Below, piece by piece: positions 24,967 through 33,141 of a stretch of DNA of 64,000 bases. Every line of letters begins with the position of its first letter. The first letter of the stretch is position 1. The DNA is from Sutterella sp. AM11-39. Its GTDB lineage: Bacteria; Pseudomonadota; Gammaproteobacteria; Burkholderiales; Burkholderiaceae_F. The DNA is taken from positions 124,001 through 188,000 of the forward strand of contig NZ_QRLV01000003.1 in NCBI RefSeq assembly GCF_003472385.1, in the 5' to 3' direction. The translations under genes were made by a program, and so were the position numbers. Below the pieces are notes generated by a model that did not search any database, had not been told where the DNA came from, and saw only the letters and a program-made list of their open reading frames with translations.

Positions 24967-26311
24967 TCAACCGTTTTCGGCGTTCATGTCCTTTCGCACC
25001 GGTGCGCTCCCTGTGAGCGTAACGGCAAAGACAGCGCCTGTTGCCCAACTCAGTTTCTCGCTGCGATCGGTCTGATCAAGTAGCCGGATTTGCCAGCCCA
25101 TCCGTTCGCAAATGCGAAGCGCAATCGAAAGTCCCAGTCCTTCGCCGCTGCCGCGGGCGGTGGTACCGCGCGTGAAGGCCGCAAAGATGCGTTTACGATC
25201 TTCCGGCGGAATACCCGGGCCATTGTCGGCCACCATAAAGCCGTCGGGCTTTTCGATCACTTCAATGCGGCCGCCATCGGAGACGTACATCACGGCGTTT
25301 TTGACGAGATTGTTCATGACGGTTGCCAGCAGCACAGGAGAGAAATTTCCTTGGCATCGCTCGGCGGTCACAAAGCTTAGTTTCACTTGCTTTTTGGCGG
25401 CAATCGGTTTCCAAGCCTCCTCAACGACCGTAAAGAGTTCGCGAACGTTGTCGGTTGACGGGCCCTGAATGTTGCGCTCTGTGCGGGCGAGTTGCAGGAA
25501 AAGCGTTACAAGCGAGCGCATTTGACTCACAGCTCGCAGAATGCGGTCTACCTGTCGCGACTGCTGAGGGGTGAGGTCGGTCATTTCCAGAAGTTCCGAT
25601 GAGGTCTCAATGACCGTCAAGGGCGTACGCAGTTCGTGGCTCACGTCGCCTGTAAAAGATTTTTCGCGTTTTAAGGCGTCGTACAGACGCCGCATCGACG
25701 AGTCGCACAGTTGCGCGAGCGCTCCGACTTCGTCGTTGGTCATGATCTCGCGTGGAATTGCTTTGTAGTGGTTGCCGCCGGCAGCGTCACGAACAGCCTC
25801 CGAAAGACGCTCGACCGGGCGCATGATGCGGCGAGACAACACGGTTCCCAAAAGTGTTGCAAAAAAAAACGACCGCAATCACCGTGATCGCGGAAAAGAG
25901 CCACATCTTCTGCTCGGTTTTCTCAAAGCTTTCCTGATCGCGCACGACCACGAGGGCGTGTCCTTGCCATTGCGATCGGAACGCAAAGACGGCAGGAGGT
26001 TCGGCCACCTCCGAATATCCTTCGGCAAGGGATCTATAGCGCTCGGGAACTGGCTCCATGCCGGAATCCGGATTGTCGCAGTAGACCTTCATCGTGAGCG
26101 GCATGCGAATGGCTCCGCCCTCGTTGAGCACTTGAATCAGGGCGTCATTTATATCGGACAGATATTCGCCGGTAAGCGTCGTTTCCGCGTACTCAAAGGC
26201 GTTTTTGACCGCCAGGGCGCTGACGATCGCCATGCAGGAAATCAGCAAAACGAAGGCGTAGGCGATACGACGCTTGAGCCCGACTGGGTTGGCGTTGCTC
26301 GTGAGAAACAT
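24967..26311 (-). pseudogene. Sensor histidine kinase, frameshifted at a nine-T run
   Basis: Two adjoining frames together form one membrane kinase of about 448 residues. The N-terminal part (26311 down to about 25870) has one membrane helix (RRIAYAFVLLISCMAIVSA), a periplasmic sensor segment of about 115 residues and the start of helix 2 (VIAVVFF). The C-terminal part has HAMP (SRRIMRPVERLSEAVRDAA), the HisKA box FTGDVSHELRTPLTV with the phosphorylated His, and HATPase motifs NNLVKNAV, DNGPGIPP and GEGLGLSIA. The join is at nine T residues on the minus strand (25861-25869): eight would read VVFFATLLGTVL through. So the gene is off as sequenced, by mutation, phase variation or sequencing error. 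It overlaps the response-regulator gene by 70 nt. Confidence 0.85.
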
Positions 26312-27069
26312 TGCGAAACCTCAGGGGGAAGGGGGTGCGGGGAATTTTGGGCTTCGCTCTTTGCTTCGGGTTCGATTTCAGTTTTGACTTCGGGCGCTTC
26401 GGTCGACCAGCCGAAGCCCTGATGCGTGTGCAGCAGAGCGCCTTCGTTTTCAAACGGTTTATCTATGGCCTGTCTCAACAGATAAAGGTTTGCACGTAAG
26501 CTGTCAGACATGGGCTGATCGTTGGGCCAGATTTCGAGTTCGAGTTGTGCGCGGCTCACGATAGCGGGGCTTCTTGACATCAGGCTGCGCAAAATCTTCA
26601 GGCACGTCGGATTGAGCTTGATGGGGATCTGATTGCGGGTGACCTTGAGCGTGCGCAGATTCATCGTAAGCGGCCCCACCGTGAGCGTGCTGTTGGTAGC
26701 GCCGAGCGTGCGGCGCAGAAGTGTTTCGACGCGTGCGGCAAGCTCTCGCAGAGCAAAAGGCTTGACCAAGTAGTCGTCGGCACCTGCCATCAATCCGTCA
26801 ACGCGATCGTCAATGGCATCGCGGGCGGTGAGCATCAGAATCGGCAGCGTTTTGCCTTCGCTGCGCAGGCGACGACACAGCGTCATGCCATCCATGCCGG
26901 GCAGGCCGACATCGAGAATCATCAAGTCGTTGTCGCTGCGATGCACTCGCTCCCAGGCATCTGCCGAGGTAAGGCTGCACTCCACGATCCATCCTTTCAT
27001 TTCCAAATATTCGGCAACATTGGCAAGGATGTCGGAGTTGTCATCAACAACCAGAATTTTGATGGACAT
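26242..27069 (-). CDS. OmpR-family response regulator
   Basis: 275 residues. Receiver domain: VVDDN, phosphoacceptor Asp53 in LMILDVGLPGMDG, LMLTARDA, and conserved Lys in DDYLVKPFALREL. The C-terminal winged helix (about 125-225) has TCLKILRSLMSRSPAIVSRAQL and SLRANLYLLRQAIDKPF, close to OmpR/PhoB-type regulators. The domain ends near GFGWS; about 45 further residues are a polar tail whose last 23 codons overlap the kinase gene in another frame, unusual for a two-component pair. It is divergent from the eptA-like fusion gene; the shared region holds five 11-bp-spaced TTTGAC repeats, a likely binding site for this protein. Confidence 0.9.
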   Translation of the reverse strand: MSIKILVVDDNSDILANVAEYLEMKGWIVECSLTSADAWERVHRSDNDLMILDVGLPGMDGMTLCRRLRSEGKTLPILMLTARDAIDDRVDGLMAGADDYLVKPFALRELAARVETLLRRTLGATNSTLTVGPLTMNLRTLKVTRNQIPIKLNPTCLKILRSLMSRSPAIVSRAQLELEIWPNDQPMSDSLRANLYLLRQAIDKPFENEGALLHTHQGFGWSTEAPEVKTEIEPEAKSEAQNSPHPLPPEVSQCFSRATPTQSGSSVVSPTPSFC

Positions 27070-27166
27070 GGGAAGGTACCTTCGAGTGGTTTTGTTGCGG
27101 GAAGTTTAGAGACATCGCGTTTTTTTCACGCGGAAATCTCGCCTCTTCTTGCGTTGCGTCACGGTC

Positions 27167-27216
27167 TTTGACGCCCATTTGACAGACGATTGACAGGCTT
27201 TTGTCGGTCGATTGAA
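27167..27216. promoter_or_regulatory. Five TTTGAC-like repeats at exact 11-bp period (putative response-regulator operator)
   Basis: TTTGAC at 27167 and 27178, ATTGAC at 27189, TTTGTC at 27200 and ATTGAA at 27211, each start 11 bp after the last. Direct hexamer repeats with 11-bp pitch are the standard arrangement for OmpR/PhoB/PmrA-type dimers. They lie in the 194-nt gap between the divergent response regulator and the PAP2-EptA gene, 48 nt before the latter's ATG. Confidence 0.7.
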
Positions 27217-27263
27217 AAAATGGTTCGCATCTCAAAAGTGCCGTTGTTTTCAACGCTTGCATC

Positions 27264-29765
27264 ATGACCGACACCACTTCCGCAGTTCTTACCTTTGATT
27301 GCCAGCCTCAGACTTCAACAGTTCATGCCGTCGCCGCACCGCGTCGCTTTGAGCTCGTTCGACCGTATTCGCTGTTGTTGTGGTTTGCGCTGCCATTGCT
27401 CGGTTTTGCCAGGCTGTGGTTTCTGCCGCCGCATTCACTTGACATCGCTATCTCAGAGGTCTTTTTCAGTGACGGTGTCTGGTGGGGAAGGACGCAATGG
27501 TGGGTGGAACCGCTGTTACATCAGGCACCGAAATATCTCTCGATTCTGATTGCGATTTGTGCGGCGGGTAAGCTCTCGCGCCTGTGGGCGAAAACATCGT
27601 CTTCGCGCGTGGCAAGAGAAGAGGCGAGACCCGAGATGCTGCGGCTCATGTATCTGCTCGTTTCGATGCTCGCCTGCGTGCTTGCAATCTATTTTCTGAA
27701 GATTTCCACGGGGATCTCATGCCCGGCCAAGACGGTTGAGTTCGGCGGCGTCAATGAAATCAAGACGGTAGCTTCTGCGTTTGTCCTGGGAAGCATTCCC
27801 GGCAACTGTTGGCCGAGCGGGGCGGCCGGAAGCGGTTTTTGCCTGTTCGGTCTTTATTTCTATTTCAGAGATAAGTCCGTCAAGGCTGCGCGTCTGGCTT
27901 TCGGTCTCGTTCTTTTGTCGGGAACGATTGCGGGATTCGGTCGCATGACCGACGGCATGCACTTTGCTTCTCACGTGCTCGCTTCCTTCTTTGTGGATTG
28001 GATGCTTGCAGCATCGATCTACCTTCTGTTCTTTAGCCGCGGCCACCTGATCGAAAGGTTTTGGATCGAACTCAAGGGGCGTATTGCCGATACCACCGAG
28101 ACGGGACGACTAAAGCCCGATCGTCCGCTCGTGAGCCAAACGACTTGCATTGTCTTTACGGCGATCTGGTGGACGCTCGTATACGACAGTCCCATGTACG
28201 CACGGTTGGTGAGTTTGCCCGAGGTGCTGACGTGGACCAAGGTGAGTCTTTTCATCGGCTCGGCCATGGCCTTCGGGTTGCTTGCCGTGGCGTTGCTTGA
28301 AATGTTTTCTTGGCTGCCGGCCAAGGTGTTTCGTGCGGTACTCGTGGTGTTGTCCGCCGTCGGCGCCGTCGGTTTTGCGGGCGCTTATCTTTACGGCATC
28401 GCCTATACGCCCGACATGGTTCGCAATTTCTTGGCAACCGATACGCATGAGGCTCTGGGATATCTGAGCCCGCGTACTCTTTCCGTCTTTTTCTGTTCGT
28501 GGGCGCCTTTGCTCTGGATCTCTTTGAGTTTTGTCCCCAAGGCTCGAGCCCGTGTCTCGGTTGCCGGTCTTTTTACTCGTCAAATGCTCTGGCGCGCGGC
28601 CAAACGCGTCGGTCTCGTGGCCGTCCTCATTGCTGCGGCGCTCGGCATGGTGCTTTTGAACTTCCAAGCCCTCTCCGGAGCGATGCGTGCCGACAAGTCG
28701 CTTCGCTATCAGATCGTGCCGGCGATTATGGTCTACTCGCTTGTGAGAACGCTCACGGCTGACGCGAGTCCCGACGGTCCCCGCGTGCGTCTGGTGATCG
28801 ATCCTAATCCGCAGCGCATGGTCAAGCCCGAACGTCCGACGCTCTTTGTGGTCGTTGTGGGTGAAACAACGCGTTCGGCCAATTGACAGCTTGCCGGTTA
28901 CAACCGCGAAACCAATCCGGAGCTTTCCAAGCGCGACATCATCAACTTCCCGTTGGTGCAGGCTTGCGGCACGTCCACCGACGTTTCCCTGCCTTGCATG
29001 ATGAGCCGCATCGGCCGCAGCGACTACAACCGCGACAGGATTCTGAGCGAAGAAGCACTGCCTGACGTCCTGCAGCGAGCGGGCTTCAACGTTCTTTGGG
29101 TGGACAATCAATCCGGCTGCAAGGGTGTTTGTGCCGGTGTGCCGTCCAGGGGCCCTGCAGAGGCGCTCAAAAAGAGCAGTGCGGCCTGCGCCGACGGAAA
29201 GTGTTTTGACGGCGTTTTGGCCGACGAAGTGCAGACGGCTTTGGACGGCTTGTCAAAAGGTCAGTCGCAGGTGCTCTTCCTTCACATGATGGGGTCGCAC
29301 GGACCGGCCTATCATCTGCGCAGCCCCAAGGATCAGAAGAAGTGGCTGCCGGAGTGCACGGCCAACGATTTGGGCAGTTGCTCGGAAGAAGAGCTTGACA
29401 ACGCCTATGACAATTCCGTGCGCTACACCGATAAGGTTCTTGCCGACATTATTGATACGCTCAAAGGTGCTTCCGGCATGAACACCGCGATGCTGTACGT
29501 ATCGGACCACGGCGAGAGTCTGGGAGAAAAGGGACTTTATCTTCACGGAGCGCCCTATTGGATGTCGCCCGACGAGCAGGTGCAGGTGCCGATGGTGATG
29601 TGGATGTCGGATAACTTCGCTCAGGACTACAAGGTGGATCGTGAGAAACTTGCCGCGACGGCAAAGGGTAAAGTTACGCACGAAAGCCTCTATCACACCG
29701 TGCTCGGCCTGCTTCAGGTTTCGAGCACAACCAAGGCTGATCGTTTCGATCTAACCAAACGCTAA
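27264..29765 (+). pseudogene. PAP2 phosphatase-EptA phosphoethanolamine transferase fusion, interrupted by in-frame TGA
   Basis: One continuous frame of 833 codons with a TGA at 28884-28886 (codon 541). N-terminal 270 residues: membrane PAP2-type phosphatase with KISTGISCP, WPSGAAGSG and a GRMTDGMHFASH motif (third signature). Then a five-helix membrane domain and an alkaline-phosphatase-fold PEtN transferase domain: metal-binding Glu in VVGETTRSAN just before the stop; after it GYNRETNPEL, the Thr nucleophile in CGTSTDVSLPCM, and YVSDHGESLGEKG. Such enzymes add phosphoethanolamine to lipid A and lower polymyxin binding. TGG (Trp) is the likely ancestral codon. UGA followed by C is a leaky context, so some read-through is possible. 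Confidence 0.85.
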
Positions 29766-29838
29766 AAATTCGGTTGAGGAGACCGCGGACGCTTCGTTGC
29801 AGTAGAGGCCGTAAAGCCCCTGACTTCAGGGGAGGACG

Positions 29839-30093
29839 TCAAAGCAAGCCTTTTTCGTACTTCTCGGCCAATTGAGCCAGGAACTGTTCGCAATCGGCTC
29901 GCTCGGCGGAGCGCTTGCGGTATTTCACGCCGTTGTAGGTGACTTCGGCGCGATAGGAGTTGTGACGCCGCGTTTTGAATTTCGTGACGCCTTTCTTGCT
30001 GGTGTCAAGGTAAATCGTGCCCTTGGTCGGCTTGGGCATTTCTTCAAAAAAGAAGAATGTCAGCTGTTCGGGTTTTTCGCGGTTGGCAGTCAT
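29839..30093 (-). CDS. Hypothetical small basic protein
   Basis: 84 residues, ATG at 30091-30093. Not recognised with certainty. The C-terminal half (GVTKFKTRRHNSYRAEVTY then NGVKYRKRSAERADCEQFL) alternates basic and hydrophobic residues as in the three-stranded sheet plus helix of AP2-like or integrase-arm DNA-binding domains. The N-terminal half is acidic/aromatic (FFFFEEMPKP). A CCCCTG...CAGGGG hairpin lies just beyond its stop (29817-29832). Flanked by the broken eptA-like gene and the MATE gene; no operon partner. Confidence 0.5.
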   Translation of the reverse strand: MTANREKPEQLTFFFFEEMPKPTKGTIYLDTSKKGVTKFKTRRHNSYRAEVTYNGVKYRKRSAERADCEQFLAQLAEKYEKGLL

Positions 30094-30242
30094 CTTTCAA
30101 TTTTCCAGGCAAAGAAACAGGAAAAGAACCGACTTCAAAAGGCACTTTTGCCTGCGATGCAGACTCTTGCAGAATCTTATAGCCGAATATTTTTTCCGGA
30201 ACGGTTTCCACAGACGAATTGTTAAACTTCTTTGTTGCCTCA

Positions 30243-31610
30243 TCAGGTGATATTGACAACCGTCGCGGGTTGTCCGTCGTAGCCGTAGCGGCGACGGTTG
30301 CGAATCACGAGTGTTGCGCTCAATATCAGCGTGAGAAGCTCGGCAAGCGGTACGGCAAACCACAGACCGATTTCTCCGACCGCGAGTGGCAAGCATTCGA
30401 TTGCCAAGACGGTGAACAAAAACGTTCTGCAAAACGACACGATCGCCGCGCGTTTCCCGTCGCCCATGGCCGTGAAGAGATAAGCGGCAAACATGTTGGG
30501 ACACAGAAGCAGAAGAGACAGCGCAAAGTACCCGAAGTTGGCAAGCACGAGTTCAAACACATGCGAATCCTGCGGTGCAAAAAATCCCAGCACCGGTGCG
30601 GCAAAGAGAACCGATAACCCGTAGGCTGCAAGAGAAAAAACGGTCATGATGATTAGACTGTTGCGGAATACGCAAGCGAGTTCAGTCCAATTCTGTTCGC
30701 CGTACTTGTAGCCGAGAATCGGGGCGGTTGCTTCGCAGAAACCGTAGAAAATCGAATTGAAGACATAGGTGGAATAGGAGGCGATCGTGAGCGCAGCTAC
30801 GCCGTCAACACCGAGCCAATACATGAAAGCGGCGTTGAAAAAATAAAGCGTAACGGACGAAGAGAGGCTGCCGACCATTCCCGAGACGCCGCTTGTGCAG
30901 GCTCCTTTAAGAGCCTTCCAGTCCGGGCGCGTGCAAATGATGCGAATCGGAGCTTTGCGGCAGCAAAAGAAGGCAAGTCCGGCCGCAACGGCGACAACCC
31001 ATGAAATCACGGTGGCCAATGCTGCTCCGTGCATCCCCCAGCCCAGAGGACCCATGAAGAGGATGTCCAGAAAGACGTTGGTAAGCCCTGAAGCCACCGA
31101 AACGGTCAGTCCCAGCTTGGGATACCCCGAAACAGTGAAGAAGGTCTGAAAGAGCACGCTCAAAAGAAAGACCGGCATGAACGCCAGCCAGACAACCTGG
31201 TAGTCGTAGGCATATGCGTACTGCTCTTCATTGACGTGCAGGAAATCAAGCAGAAGAGGGAGCACCAGTATTCCGAGCAAACCCACCACAAGACCGAAGG
31301 CAAATTCGGCATAGATGACGGTACTCAATGCACGGTCGGCGCCTTCTGAGTCGCCCCTACCCATACGCCTCGAGACGACCGATCCGCCACCAGCCGAGAG
31401 CATGATGCCCACAGCTCCCAGGAAAATTGCAAGCGGAAAGATCATGTTGAGTGAGGCAAGCGCCACCGTTCCCATGTAGCGGCTGATCAGAACGCCGTCG
31501 GCCACCATATAACTCATGATAAAAAGGGACATGAGCATGCGCGGCAGCGTAAACCGCAGCTGCCGCGCAATTGTGAAATGTTGGCCAAGAATAGAGTTCG
31601 TCGGACGCAT
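30243..31610 (-). CDS. MATE family multidrug efflux transporter
   Basis: 455 residues with twelve predicted helices in two related halves (residues about 15-230 and 245-450). Family features include an early PRMLMSLFIMSYMVADGVLISRY helix split as SLFIMSYMVADG, the GSVVSRRMGRGD loop after helix 3, and the second-half NSIFYGFCEATAPILGYKYGEQ, which matches the MATE G-x-x-x-A-x-x-P-x-x-G-x-x-x-G loop. These inner-membrane proteins expel cationic drugs by Na+ or H+ antiport. Start ATG at 31608-31610. Monocistronic. Confidence 0.9.
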   Translation of the reverse strand: MRPTNSILGQHFTIARQLRFTLPRMLMSLFIMSYMVADGVLISRYMGTVALASLNMIFPLAIFLGAVGIMLSAGGGSVVSRRMGRGDSEGADRALSTVIYAEFAFGLVVGLLGILVLPLLLDFLHVNEEQYAYAYDYQVVWLAFMPVFLLSVLFQTFFTVSGYPKLGLTVSVASGLTNVFLDILFMGPLGWGMHGAALATVISWVVAVAAGLAFFCCRKAPIRIICTRPDWKALKGACTSGVSGMVGSLSSSVTLYFFNAAFMYWLGVDGVAALTIASYSTYVFNSIFYGFCEATAPILGYKYGEQNWTELACVFRNSLIIMTVFSLAAYGLSVLFAAPVLGFFAPQDSHVFELVLANFGYFALSLLLLCPNMFAAYLFTAMGDGKRAAIVSFCRTFLFTVLAIECLPLAVGEIGLWFAVPLAELLTLILSATLVIRNRRRYGYDGQPATVVNIT

Positions 31611-31821
31611 AGAAAAGCGCAGAATGGTCTGACCTCCGGAAGAGGTAAGTTCTCTGTCTGCTACTTTAACGAACTCTTTGGTTTGCAGCTAAAGGTGCGC
31701 TTGGATTAAGACGATAGAGCAAGGAATCAATCCCGGTTCCGGTGTGAGTCTCTCAAAATCATGTTCAAACCGATTTCAGCCAGGTTCAGATCACTGTTTT
31801 CACAAGCTGCTCAGAGTTGTC

Positions 31822-32607
31822 TCAAAACTCAATGGTTTGTCCGTCATTGGGGATGAACAGGCGATTCAGATTATTTTCACGGGCAAATTTTCGCAGCAAG
31901 GGGCGAGTGACTGTCGCATGCGAGACGCCTTCGACATGCGTGGCGATAACGTCAATTTCGGGAAAACGCCGCATAAGGGAACGCACGTCGTATTGATTCA
32001 TGATCAACAGATGTCCAAGTGGAAATTGGGCGCCCGCGGCATTAACCGCGACGACTCCGGGCGTGTATTTTTCTATTGCGTCGACAACGTATTGGCAATA
32101 GATGGTGTCTCCGGCGAGATAAAAACGCGTTTTTTCAAGGTTACTTTCAAAAACGACGCCGGAAGCTTTTTCGCTGAAACCGCAGTCCCGGTAGCCGTCC
32201 ATAGTTACAAGATTGCTTGAGCCATGATCGCAATCGGTACGAAAAAGACGAATGCCGTTGAAATCCGTACCGGAATCTGCAAGAACGCGTACGTCGGTAA
32301 AGCCCAAACCACTGAGAATCTTTGCCTCCTGAACGCTCTGAGAAAACAACGGAAGTTTTTTTGGCAGTAATTCAGCTGCAGCTTTGTCGAAATGATCAAA
32401 GTGAAGATGGGTCACAATGACGGCATCAACGTTAAACAGATCTTGAATCGGGCAAGGCAGATCGCAATCCGGATTGCCGCGACCAGTGCTGGTGGTGTCT
32501 GGGACAGCCGGATAGGTACCTTGAGCTGAGAGCATCGGATCAATCAAAAAACGCCGGTTGGCAAATGTCACGATGCTGGTGGCGCTGCGAATTTGTTGAA
32601 ATTTCAT
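31822..32607 (-). CDS. MBL-fold metallo-hydrolase (UlaG-like)
   Basis: 261 residues. The metal-binding signature THLHFDHFD (H-x-H-x-D-H) is at about residues 66-74, with further ligands in FRTDCDHGS, LAGDTIYC and a late ATHVEGVSH. The N-terminal QQIRSATSIVTFANRRFLIDPML is typical of UlaG/RomA-type L-ascorbate-6-P lactonase-like hydrolases. Substrate unknown. Start ATG at 32605-32607 with AGGAG upstream. It is divergent from a MerR regulator 90 nt away, which is therefore its best candidate regulator. Confidence 0.85.
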   Translation of the reverse strand: MKFQQIRSATSIVTFANRRFLIDPMLSAQGTYPAVPDTTSTGRGNPDCDLPCPIQDLFNVDAVIVTHLHFDHFDKAAAELLPKKLPLFSQSVQEAKILSGLGFTDVRVLADSGTDFNGIRLFRTDCDHGSSNLVTMDGYRDCGFSEKASGVVFESNLEKTRFYLAGDTIYCQYVVDAIEKYTPGVVAVNAAGAQFPLGHLLIMNQYDVRSLMRRFPEIDVIATHVEGVSHATVTRPLLRKFARENNLNRLFIPNDGQTIEF

Positions 32608-32697
32608 GGTGTTACTCCTACAAAAGAGTTGCCGGTATTGGCAAGAGACATCATAAAATCTATAGTTACTGTAGCTTCAAGTATTGTGGAGAACGAG

Positions 32698-33141
32698 ATG
32701 AAAATCGGTGAATTGGCGCAAAGGACGGGATGCCCTGTGACCAGAATTCGCTTTTATGAACAAAAAGGTCTATTGCCTGAACCAAGACGCAGTATGGGAG
32801 GACAGCGCAACTACTCTCAGGAAGCGGTAAAACGGTTGGAATTTATTACGACTTGTCGCGCCAACGGCATGAAGCTCGAGTGCATCGAGCGCTTTATTGA
32901 GTTTGAACAGGATCCGTCCAAGGGAACAGAGTGGCTTCTTGAACGCGTAGACGAATATTTGGAACAGGCAAAGGTGTATCGCGAGCAGCTTGACCGAGCG
33001 GAAAAGTATCTTCGACACTTACGTGAACAGTTTCCCAAATCTGTACTGGCAGAAAAGACGCACAAACACACGCGTGCCGCCAACACGAAAGAGGACACGC
33101 GTGAGACCAAGCCGCAAGATGAAGTGATCAAAGTTTTTTGA
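32698..33141 (+). CDS. MerR-family transcriptional regulator
   Basis: 147 residues from the ATG at 32698 (GGAG 6 nt upstream); the upstream frame overlaps the divergent gene and is not conserved. N-terminal MerR helix-turn-helix: MKIGELAQRTGCPVTRIRFYEQKGLLPEPRRS, split across wing and helix, followed by YSQEAVKRLEFI. The dimerisation coiled coil is about residues 80-122. The tail is polar and has no Cys pair, so it is not an obvious metal sensor despite lying beside metal genes. Its 3' end overlaps the converging ATPase gene by 14 nt. The divergent MBL gene is its likely target. Confidence 0.88.
   Translation: MKIGELAQRTGCPVTRIRFYEQKGLLPEPRRSMGGQRNYSQEAVKRLEFITTCRANGMKLECIERFIEFEQDPSKGTEWLLERVDEYLEQAKVYREQLDRAEKYLRHLREQFPKSVLAEKTHKHTRAANTKEDTRETKPQDEVIKVF

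Noticed and set aside
27167..27216. CRISPR-like array
   Set aside because: Repeat unit is 6 bp with 5-bp gaps, far too short; it fits an operator. No CRISPR array is seen anywhere in the window.
28884..28886. TGA in eptA-like gene as selenocysteine
   Set aside because: The position is aromatic in relatives, not Cys, and no SECIS-like stem-loop is evident just downstream.
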